64,000 nt of DNA from Streptomyces sp. NBC_01497 (lineage in GTDB: Bacteria > Actinomycetota > Actinomycetes > Streptomycetales > Streptomycetaceae): assembly GCF_036250695.1 (NCBI RefSeq), contig NZ_CP109427.1:806001-870000 (forward strand), read 5' to 3'. Position 1 is the first letter of the stretch. Every line of letters begins with the position of its first letter. The notes under the pieces were generated by a model, which did no database searches, was not told the DNA's origin, and saw only the letters and a list, made by a program, of their open reading frames with translations. Shown piece after piece: positions 1 to 6,791 of this stretch. The translations under genes were made by a program, and so were the position numbers.

Positions 1-2
1 TG

Positions 3-2366
3 TCATGCCACTTGTTCTACTGGTGGACGCACCACAAGCAGGCGGCCCGTGCACAGAACGGCAAGTTCATCGCCGCCTACCCGACGAGTGTCACCGCCGC
101 CCGCGACCTGATGGAGCGGCTGCGCGAGGCACTCGCCGACGAGGACGGCCCGTACATCCTCACCGACCGGCGCTACCGCGACTCGCGCACCGTGCACTAC
201 CGGTACGGGGCCTTCGCGCCGCGCGAGCGGGTCAACGCCGACGGCACCCACACCCTGCTGGTGCGGGGCGCGGGCGGCGCTCTGGAGGAGGACCGGCGCG
301 GTGTGTCCTTCCACCTCCCGGCCGGCGTGTCCGATCCCTTCGCCGAGAGGCGCCCGGCCGCCGAGGAGGCCCCGCCGGGCACTGCGGCCCAGTCCGCGCC
401 GATCTCCTTCCACGGCTTCGAGTTCGAGGAGGCGCTGCAGTTCACCAACGGCGGCGGCGCGTACGTGGGCCGCGAGACGTCGACCGGACGACGGGTCTTC
501 ATCAAGGAGGCCCGCGCCTACGCGGGTGTGTCCGAGGGCGTCGCCTGCGCACCGGACACACTGCGCACCGAACACGCGACGCTGGTGGCGCTGCACGAGG
601 CCGCGCCGGGTCTGGGGCCCGAGCCGCTCGCCTACTTCCGCGAGTGGGAACACGACTTCCTCGTCACCGAGTTCATCGAGGGCAGCACGCTCTCCCGCTG
701 GATGGTCGCCCACCAGACCATGCTCGGAACGGGCCGCGAACCCCACGAGTTCAGGGAGTACCACGCACGGTGCGAGAAGGTACTCGGCCGGATCGAGGCC
801 GCCTTGGAGCGCCTGCACACCGCGGGCTACGCCTTCGTGGACGTCAGCCCCGGCAACGTACTCGTCTCCGAGGACGACGGTGTCCGCCTGATCGATTTCG
901 AGGGCGCCCAGCTGATCGGCACCAAGGAGTTCAGGACCATCGGCACCCCGGGCTACATGCCTCCCCCGGAACTCGCCGGGGACGACCCGCTCGTCCACGA
1001 CGCGTACGGTTTCGCCGGTCTCGCGCTGCTGCTGGTCGGCCCCTTCCACCAGGTGGCGCAGCGCAACCCCGACACGCTCGCGCACCTGCACGGCGAGCTC
1101 GTCGAACGTGCCCCGCTGCCGGACTCGTTGTGGCGCACCGCCACCCGGTTCCACCAGCCGAGGCCCGCACCGGAGGGGGTCGCACCGATCCCGACCCCGC
1201 AGGAGGTCGCCGCCGACCCGCTGCGCCACCTCGCCGAGTTGCGCGACCGGACCGCCGACGCCCTCGTCGCCATGGCCGACCCGGACCACCCCGACCGGGT
1301 GTTCCCCACCATCGCCGAGGGCTACCACACCAACACCCTGTGCCTGGCGTACGGCACGGCGGGGGTCGTGCACGCTCTGGGCCGCGCGGGCCGCCCGCTG
1401 CCGCCGGGAGTGCTGGAGCGGCTGCGCGGCGACGCGCTGCGCGCCGTGGACAAACTGCCGCCGGGTCTCTACGCGGGCACGGCGGGCATCGCCGAAGTGC
1501 TCGCCGGACGCGGCCTGCTGGAGGAGGCGGGCGACCTGCTCGCGGCCGCCGACCGGCATCCCCTCATCACGTCGGGCGCGTCCGTGACGCTCTTCGGCGG
1601 CACCTGCGGCGTCGCGCTGGCCCACCTGGGCATGTACGGCCGCACCCGGGACGAGCGGCACGTGGACCGGGCCCTGGAACTGGCGGCGGCCCTGCCCGAG
1701 GACGCCGACCTCACGCCGCACGTCGGCGCCGACGACGCCACCGGCCTGCTCCACGGCCGCACCGGCATCGCCCTGCTGCTCCAGCAGCTCGCCGCGGTGA
1801 CGGGCTCCACGCACCACCTGGACCGGGGGGTCCGCCTGCTGCACGCCGAGCTCGACCGCGCCACCGACCCCCGTCCCGACTCCCCCGGCCTCGCCTTCCC
1901 GATCTCCACCACGGACACCCGCAGCCTGCCCTACCTCTACTGCGGCTCGGCCTCGGTCGCGCACGCGGTCTCCCGCTACGTGCTGTGCGTGCAGGACGAC
2001 CGGCTGCGCGCCGCGCTGCCGCGCTTGCTGGCCCCGATGCGCACGACGTACACGGTCATGCAGGGGCTCTACCAGGGCCTGTCGGGACTCGGTTTCGTGC
2101 TCGCCGAGCACGGGGAGCTCTTCGCGGACGAGCGGAGCCGGGCGGACGCGTTCCGCGCGGCCCGCGGGCTGTTCAAGTTCGCTGTCCCGCATCCGACCGG
2201 GATCCGCTTCCTCGGCGACCAGTTGATGCGGTTCAGCGCCGACCTGTGGAGCGGGTCCGCCGGGGTCCTGGTGTTCCTGTCCCAGCTGCTCGACCCGAAG
2301 CCGGACGCCCTGTTCACCGTGGACGCGCTCGCGGGCTCGCGGGCCCCGCTCGCCGGGGCGCGGTGA
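3..2366 (+). CDS. class III lanthipeptide synthetase (LanKC), 5' truncated by window edge
   Basis: This trifunctional cytosolic enzyme phosphorylates Ser/Thr of a precursor peptide, eliminates phosphate and forms lanthionine or labionin rings. The frame is open from base 3, so the start lies outside the window; 787 residues are visible against about 850-900 for the family. The visible N-terminus (GKFIAAYP, GPYILTDRRY) matches the phospholyase-like part. A Ser/Thr-kinase-like domain follows, with Lys168 in FIKEA, a catalytic loop DVSPGN near 280 and a DFG-like DFEG at 298. A LanC-like cyclase domain occupies about 430-780. The cyclase has YCGSAS near 647 instead of the zinc-binding CHG motif, which points to class III rather than class IV. 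The MFS gene follows 7 bp downstream and the precursor gene lies 1.5 kb downstream. I am confident of the class, not of the exact product. Confidence 0.9.
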   Translation, partial: SCHLFYWWTHHKQAARAQNGKFIAAYPTSVTAARDLMERLREALADEDGPYILTDRRYRDSRTVHYRYGAFAPRERVNADGTHTLLVRGAGGALEEDRRGVSFHLPAGVSDPFAERRPAAEEAPPGTAAQSAPISFHGFEFEEALQFTNGGGAYVGRETSTGRRVFIKEARAYAGVSEGVACAPDTLRTEHATLVALHEAAPGLGPEPLAYFREWEHDFLVTEFIEGSTLSRWMVAHQTMLGTGREPHEFREYHARCEKVLGRIEAALERLHTAGYAFVDVSPGNVLVSEDDGVRLIDFEGAQLIGTKEFRTIGTPGYMPPPELAGDDPLVHDAYGFAGLALLLVGPFHQVAQRNPDTLAHLHGELVERAPLPDSLWRTATRFHQPRPAPEGVAPIPTPQEVAADPLRHLAELRDRTADALVAMADPDHPDRVFPTIAEGYHTNTLCLAYGTAGVVHALGRAGRPLPPGVLERLRGDALRAVDKLPPGLYAGTAGIAEVLAGRGLLEEAGDLLAAADRHPLITSGASVTLFGGTCGVALAHLGMYGRTRDERHVDRALELAAALPEDADLTPHVGADDATGLLHGRTGIALLLQQLAAVTGSTHHLDRGVRLLHAELDRATDPRPDSPGLAFPISTTDTRSLPYLYCGSASVAHAVSRYVLCVQDDRLRAALPRLLAPMRTTYTVMQGLYQGLSGLGFVLAEHGELFADERSRADAFRAARGLFKFAVPHPTGIRFLGDQLMRFSADLWSGSAGVLVFLSQLLDPKPDALFTVDALAGSRAPLAGAR

Positions 2367-2373
2367 GGACCCT

Positions 2374-3708
2374 GTGAGCAGCGAGGACACCGGCACGGGG
2401 CGCGTCGACGCCGCGCCCGGTCCCCAGCCCCGGTCACAACCACCCGCCGAGGACACCGGCCGGCGTCGCGATGTCAGTCTCTACTGGTGCGGCCAGACCG
2501 CTTCCGCCTTCGGGTCGGTCTTCACCGCGATCGCGCTGCCCGTCGTGGCCGTCGTGCAACTGCACGCCTCCCCCGGCGCCATCGGCCTGATCAGCGCCGC
2601 CACCACCGCGCCCGTCCTGCTCCTCGGCTTCCCGGCCGGGGCGTTCGCCGACCGCATCGCGCGTCCTCGGCGCGCACTGGTGCTGCTCGACCTGCTGTGC
2701 GCCGTGGCCATCGGCACCGTCGCCCTCGGTCTGGCCAGTCATGTGATCACCCTCCTGTGGCTGGTCCTGCTGTGCCTGTTCATGGGTGCCACCTCCACCG
2801 TCTCCACGTCCGTCTACTTCCTGCACCTGCGCCAACTCGTCGGCGCCGACGGCATCGGCGGCGCCCGGGCCCGCTTGCAGGCCGGCCAGTACGGCGCCGC
2901 ACTCGTCGGGCGGCTGCTCGCCGGACCCGCCACGGCGCTGCTCGGCGCGGCCGCTGCTCTGAGCATCGACGTGGGAAGTTACGCGCTCAGCGCCGTGGCG
3001 CTGCTGTCGATGCGCTCGCTCGACCTCGTGCCGCGCGAACCGGGGACCTCGGCGCTGGCGACGCTGCGCGGCGCGCTGGCCGGAATGCGCCTGTTCACCG
3101 GGGACGCCTTCCACCGCGCGCTCGGCCTGTTCGTACTCGTCCCGGCCGGCACCATGGCCGGCGTGACCGCGCTCACCGGCCCCTTCCTGCTGCGCGACAT
3201 CCGGCTGCCCACCGCCGCCTACGGTCTGGTCTTCGCCCTGTCCGGGCTGATGGGCCTGGCCGGGTCGGCCGCCGCGGTCCGGCTGCTGCGACCGGAGCGC
3301 GATCCGCGGCGCCTGATGCTGGCCGCGTTCACCGCCGCGGTGATGTGCAGCCTCCTGCTCCCGCTGGCCACGGGTCCGCTGCCGCTGGCCGCGTTCTGCG
3401 CCTCGCTGGGCATCGGCCTGCCGATCTTCTTCGGCTCCATCGCCAATGTGGCCCTCAGCTCCGTACTGGTCACCGACATGGCGGAGGAGGTGCTGGGCCG
3501 CAGCATGGCGGCGCTCCAGGTGTGCACCGCCGCGTCGGCACTGGTCGGCTCGCTGGGATGCGGGCTGCTCGGCGATCTGCTGGGGGTCCGCGACACCCTG
3601 TGGATCACCGCTGTGATCGCGCTGGTCAGCATGGCGGTCACCCTGCCCGCGGCCTTGCGCGCGATCCAGCGCGGTGCGGAGGCGGAGGCCGAGCCCGCGC
3701 GTACCTGA
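2374..3708 (+). CDS. MFS transporter, probable lanthipeptide exporter
   Basis: This 444-aa protein belongs to the major facilitator superfamily. About twelve hydrophobic segments follow a hydrophilic N-terminus of about 40 residues, and the first cytoplasmic loop carries the MFS motif A-like stretch GAFADRIARPRR. It most resembles MFS_3/enterobactin-exporter (EntS)-type drug and siderophore exporters. It starts with GTG 7 bp after the synthetase stop and precedes the precursor gene, so by position it should export the mature peptide or give self-protection. Class III clusters more often encode ABC exporters, so an MFS in this place is unusual. The last codons and the stop lie in a 26-bp direct repeat that recurs just downstream. 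Confidence 0.85.
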   Translation: MSSEDTGTGRVDAAPGPQPRSQPPAEDTGRRRDVSLYWCGQTASAFGSVFTAIALPVVAVVQLHASPGAIGLISAATTAPVLLLGFPAGAFADRIARPRRALVLLDLLCAVAIGTVALGLASHVITLLWLVLLCLFMGATSTVSTSVYFLHLRQLVGADGIGGARARLQAGQYGAALVGRLLAGPATALLGAAAALSIDVGSYALSAVALLSMRSLDLVPREPGTSALATLRGALAGMRLFTGDAFHRALGLFVLVPAGTMAGVTALTGPFLLRDIRLPTAAYGLVFALSGLMGLAGSAAAVRLLRPERDPRRLMLAAFTAAVMCSLLLPLATGPLPLAAFCASLGIGLPIFFGSIANVALSSVLVTDMAEEVLGRSMAALQVCTAASALVGSLGCGLLGDLLGVRDTLWITAVIALVSMAVTLPAALRAIQRGAEAEAEPART

Positions 3709-3752
3709 TCCGCCGCGGGAGTGCACCCCGCGCGTACCTGATCCGCCGCGGG
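3694..3752 (+). repeat. 26-bp perfect direct repeat spanning the MFS stop codon
   Basis: The 26 bases at 3694-3719, which include the TGA of the MFS gene, recur exactly at 3727-3752 with a 33-bp period. The second copy carries a duplicated TGA. It looks like a slippage duplication. Similar duplications span the stops of two other genes in this window (near 45301 and 60437). Confidence 0.9.
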
Positions 3753-3831
3753 GCCGGCCGCCGCACGGCCCGGCACCCGCGCACCACATCCACATCCGCA
3801 TCCACATCCGGGCAATCCGAAGGAGACACCG

Positions 3832-4002
3832 ATGAACGACGTCCTCAGGCTCCAGTCGCTGGGCGGGTCCGACGACGAGGGGAGCGTCCCGTTGCAGCCG
3901 GTCAGCGTGGCCGGCAGCACCCTCAGCCTCGTCTGCGACTGGGGCTGCGTCTGGGGCAGCGCCCTGCGCCTGGCCCAGGAACCGCAGGTCAGTCCCGTCT
4001 AG
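3832..4002 (+). CDS. class III lanthipeptide precursor peptide (LanA)
   Basis: This 56-aa gene is the likely substrate of the LanKC enzyme. It has a good Shine-Dalgarno (AAGGAGA, 6 nt before ATG). The leader begins MNDVLRLQSLGG; its VLRLQ matches the class III recognition motif (hydrophobic-x-x-L-Q). An acidic stretch DDEG follows. The core holds Ser29-x2-Ser32-x2-Cys35, the spacing used for labionin or lanthionine formation, then CDWGCVWGS with a second Cys39, Trp37, Trp41 and Ser43. A 13-residue tail ends in QVSPV. It lies 123 bp after the MFS gene and before a strong terminator, so it is the last gene of the locus. The core matches no lanthipeptide I can name. Ring topology, leader cleavage site and fate of the C-terminal tail are unknown. 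Confidence 0.85.
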   Translation: MNDVLRLQSLGGSDDEGSVPLQPVSVAGSTLSLVCDWGCVWGSALRLAQEPQVSPV

Positions 4003-4377
4003 CCGGTCCGCGCACCGCCGGGGGACGGAGCGCAGGGCGTCCCACCCGGGCCGGGCCGCGGCGGCGACAGGGGGCCGCCCCGCGCTCGCGGAGGGCGACG
4101 CCACGACAGGTCGCCCTCCGCGAGGGCGGCCCGGGCCCCGTGGTCGGCGGCCTTCCGCGGGCGCGGCCCGGGCCCGGCCTCGCAAGGTGGTGAGGGCGCA
4201 CCCGGCGCCGCCGTCGGCGGCCGGCTCGCACGGGCGACACACCGCACCGTACGGCCCCCCCCCGCACGGCCGTCCCGCACAGGAGATACGGACCGTTCCC
4301 GTCCCGGCCCGCACCCGCTAAGGTGAGGCACGGCAGGGCGCGGCTCCACACGAGTTGACGGCCGGGGGAGGCAGACG
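4003..4377. other. intergenic region between lanthipeptide locus and XRE gene
   Basis: These 375 bp contain the 4085-4124 terminator hairpin and very GC-rich sequence with no credible coding frame. A TAAGGT hexamer at 4319-4324 could be a -10 element for the XRE gene, but I see no convincing -35. Confidence 0.6.
4085..4124 (+). terminator. terminator hairpin after the lanthipeptide precursor
   Basis: A perfect 15-bp inverted repeat (4085-4099 with 4110-4124) encloses a 10-nt loop, 82 bp after the precursor stop. It is GC-rich without a U-tract, the usual Streptomyces form. Confidence 0.85.
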
Positions 4378-4869
4378 ATGAACGAGCCCGAACGCGGCGT
4401 GTCCGCGTCGCCACCCGGTAGCGCGCTTTCCGCCCCGCCCGCCCACGCCCCGGCGTCCCCGCCGACACTGTCGGACCGGATCGACGCCCTGTTCCGGATC
4501 GTCCGGCGCCCCAGCCGCGAGCAGTACAGTCACGAAGAGGTCGCCCGCGCGTGCCGTGAGGCCACCGGCGAGACCTTCTCCGCCACCTACCTGTGGCAAC
4601 TGCGCACCGGCCGCCGCGACAACCCGACGAAACGGCATCTCGAAGCCCTGGCCCAGTTCTTCGACGTGCCCGTCGCCTACTTCTTCGATGACGAGCAGGG
4701 CGCCGGCATCGCCCGGGAGCTGGAACTCCTCGGCGCCCTGCGCGACGCGAGCGTCCGCAGTGTGGCGCTGCGCGCCGTCAATCTCTCGCCCGAGGGCGTG
4801 GGCACGATCAGCGACATGATCGACGTGATCGCCCGGCGGGAGCAAGGAGCTCAGGGCGTCGAGCCCTGA
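4378..4869 (+). CDS. XRE-family helix-turn-helix regulator
   Basis: This 163-aa DNA-binding protein has a disordered, Ala/Pro/Ser-rich N-terminus of about 35 residues. A Cro/CI-type HTH follows at about 45-105, with SHEEVARAC as the first helices and SATYLWQLRTGRRDNPT as the recognition-helix region. A short alpha-helical C-terminal part may be for dimerisation. It starts with ATG about 10 nt after GGGGGAGG. It is the first of three same-strand genes with an ImmA/IrrE-type peptidase and a membrane protein. In ImmR/ImmA-like pairs the peptidase cleaves or controls such a repressor, so the two are probably partners. Target genes are unknown; the lanthipeptide locus immediately upstream is one possibility. 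Confidence 0.85.
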   Translation: MNEPERGVSASPPGSALSAPPAHAPASPPTLSDRIDALFRIVRRPSREQYSHEEVARACREATGETFSATYLWQLRTGRRDNPTKRHLEALAQFFDVPVAYFFDDEQGAGIARELELLGALRDASVRSVALRAVNLSPEGVGTISDMIDVIARREQGAQGVEP

Positions 4870-4927
4870 CACGACCGGACTCCTCGGTGAAATCTCGCGA
4901 GTGCGGCCGGCGGAGAGGGGATGGCGT

Positions 4928-5476
4928 GTGAGAAGGGATCGCAGCTTAGGGCTGTGGCATCGATGTCAACGGACGGTCGACGAACTCGACCTGCCGAACC
5001 CGTTCGACGCCACCGTCCTCATCGGCACACTCGCAGGCGCCCGCGGCCGGCCCATCGAACTGATACCGGTCGCGTCCCGGCCAGGGACCCCCTGCGGCGT
5101 GCTGGTCACCACCCACCGCACCGACTACATCCTGTACGCGGGGGACACCACGGCACTGCACCAGCAGCACATCGTGCTGCACGAGGCGGCGCACATCATC
5201 TGTGGCCACCACGAGTCGGCGCCCGCGGTGGCGGCCGCCGCGCAGACACTGCTGCCGCACCTGCCCGCGTCCTTGGTCCAACGCGTCCTCGGCCGCACGG
5301 TGTACGCCGAACCGCAGGAGCAGGAGGCCGAGTTGGTCGCCTCACTGATCCTCACCCGGGCCACCCGCCTCGCCAGGACCTCCGCCGCCCCGGCGCCGGC
5401 CGACCTCCAGGAATCCCGGGTCCAGCGGCTGTTCGGCGCCCCCGGCCGCCGGAGCGAGGGCCGTTCCCGTGGTTGA
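4928..5476 (+). CDS. ImmA/IrrE-type zinc metallopeptidase (toxin-like)
   Basis: The protein of about 182 residues carries the zinc-peptidase signature HEAAHIICGH (HExxH), the core of the ImmA/IrrE family that cleaves or regulates XRE-type repressors in mobile elements and stress systems. I prefer the GTG at 4928 because GGAGAGGGG precedes it by 7 nt; an in-frame GTG at 4901 would add nine residues. The C-terminal part is Arg/Ala-rich. The gene follows the XRE gene by about 60 bp and its last 8 bp overlap the next gene, so all three are probably co-transcribed. Whether it acts as a toxin, an anti-repressor protease or a sensor cannot be told from the sequence. Confidence 0.8.
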   Translation: MRRDRSLGLWHRCQRTVDELDLPNPFDATVLIGTLAGARGRPIELIPVASRPGTPCGVLVTTHRTDYILYAGDTTALHQQHIVLHEAAHIICGHHESAPAVAAAAQTLLPHLPASLVQRVLGRTVYAEPQEQEAELVASLILTRATRLARTSAAPAPADLQESRVQRLFGAPGRRSEGRSRG

Positions 5477-6728
5477 CCTCGCCTCGCTCTTCGCGGCATG
5501 CCTCTTCCTCGCCTTCAGCGTCCACCGGCTGGCGATCACGCGCAGGGCGCGGACCGACCCCGCGCAGCGCTACCTCGCCGGCTTCGGGCTGTGCCTCGGC
5601 GCGGCGATGCTGGTCTACTCCCCCGTCGTCACCCGGCTACCGGCGTGGAGCGGCACTTTCGCCAGGCTGGACATCGTGGCCACCGACGACCTCCGGATGG
5701 CCACCTTCTTCTTCCTCCGCCTGGTCGCCCTCGCCCTGACAGCGCCCGCCACCGCGTCGTCGGGGAGCCGGTGGCGGCGCCTTGGCCCCGGCGCCGTCGT
5801 CATCACCGTGTCGACGTGCCTGTACTTCACCGCACACGTCACCACGCACGACGGGCGGGCGTCGGTACCCGACGGCCGCAGATGGGCGCTCGCGTCGCAC
5901 AATGCGCTCTTCGCGCTCTACGGGACCTGGTGCCTGGCCCTGCTGGTGCGCGGACTGATCCGGCACATGCGGCGGATCGAACCGGGCCCGCTGCGTACGG
6001 GGCTGCGCCTGATGGCCCTCGCCGTGCTGATGGGCATGGTGTGGACGCTGTGGACCCTGGACGACGTGGTCGACAACCTCACCCTCGGCCTGCAGGAGAC
6101 CGGCGAGGACCAGCCCTCCGCGATGCTCGGTTCACTCACCGCGGTCCTTGCCACCACCGGAGCCACCGCGACCCTGTGGGGCGGGCGGATCGGCGCACCC
6201 GTGCGGTGGCTGCGCGCGTATCGGCGCTACCGGGCGCTGGAACCCCTGTGGAGGGCCCTGCACGCGCAACTCCCCCAGATCGCCCTCGACCCGTCGGCGG
6301 CCGACCGGGGACCCGGCCCGCGGCACGCCGAGTTCGCGCTGTACCGGCGGGTCATCGAGATTCGCGACGGACTCCTCGCGCTGCGGCCCTACTTCGACCG
6401 GGCCGTCCCCGCCCGGACCGGGGAGCCGCAGGACCGCGCGCCGGAACAGGGGCCCGTGCAGGAAGCCGCCTGCATCGCGGCGGCCCTGGACAACCTGCGG
6501 GCGGGACGACGGCAGGACGACGGCCCCACCGACCGCCTTCCGCCGAGCCGGAGTCCCGGCGTGCCGGGGACCCTGGAGGCCGAGACGGCCTGGCTGCTCC
6601 AGGTGACCGCGGCACTCACCACCTCGTACGCCGTCCCGCGCCGGCGCCCTCCGGCACCCGCAACCCCGCGTCTCGCGCGGCTGTTGACGACCCATCACGC
6701 CTCGCGCCCCCCTGCCGGAGGGGGCTGA
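5469..6728 (+). CDS. seven-helix membrane protein (MAB_1171c-like)
   Basis: This 419-aa protein has about seven hydrophobic segments in residues 1-240 and a soluble Arg/Pro-rich C-terminal part. It matches the pattern of the actinobacterial family annotated MAB_1171c-like putative transporter, which typically sits beside XRE and ImmA/IrrE genes. The start overlaps the peptidase gene by 8 bp, indicating translational coupling. No transport motif is recognisable, so a membrane sensor or anchor for the regulator/peptidase pair is as plausible as transport. A short GC hairpin follows, then convergent genes. Confidence 0.75.
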   Translation: MVDLASLFAACLFLAFSVHRLAITRRARTDPAQRYLAGFGLCLGAAMLVYSPVVTRLPAWSGTFARLDIVATDDLRMATFFFLRLVALALTAPATASSGSRWRRLGPGAVVITVSTCLYFTAHVTTHDGRASVPDGRRWALASHNALFALYGTWCLALLVRGLIRHMRRIEPGPLRTGLRLMALAVLMGMVWTLWTLDDVVDNLTLGLQETGEDQPSAMLGSLTAVLATTGATATLWGGRIGAPVRWLRAYRRYRALEPLWRALHAQLPQIALDPSAADRGPGPRHAEFALYRRVIEIRDGLLALRPYFDRAVPARTGEPQDRAPEQGPVQEAACIAAALDNLRAGRRQDDGPTDRLPPSRSPGVPGTLEAETAWLLQVTAALTTSYAVPRRRPPAPATPRLARLLTTHHASRPPAGGG

Positions 6729-6733
6729 AACCG

Positions 6734-6754
6734 CCGGGGGGACCACGCCCCCGG
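6734..6754. terminator. short hairpin between convergent genes
   Basis: A 7-bp stem CCGGGGG/CCCCCGG with a 7-nt loop lies in the 63-bp gap between the seven-helix protein gene and the convergent GGDEF/EAL gene. It is a plausible bidirectional terminator. Confidence 0.5.
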
Positions 6755-6791
6755 GCCCTCTCCCGCCACCCCGGCCCCGGACTGAGGGGCC

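Noticed and set aside
1300..2366. Possible class IV (LanL) assignment of the synthetase
   Set aside because: The cyclase lacks the CHG zinc motif; YCGSAS stands in its place, and the N-terminus matches class III.
2434..4314. A 626-codon minus-strand frame over the MFS gene
   Set aside because: Composition is Gln/Gly/Arg-rich, no motif is seen, and the opposite strand encodes a clear transporter.
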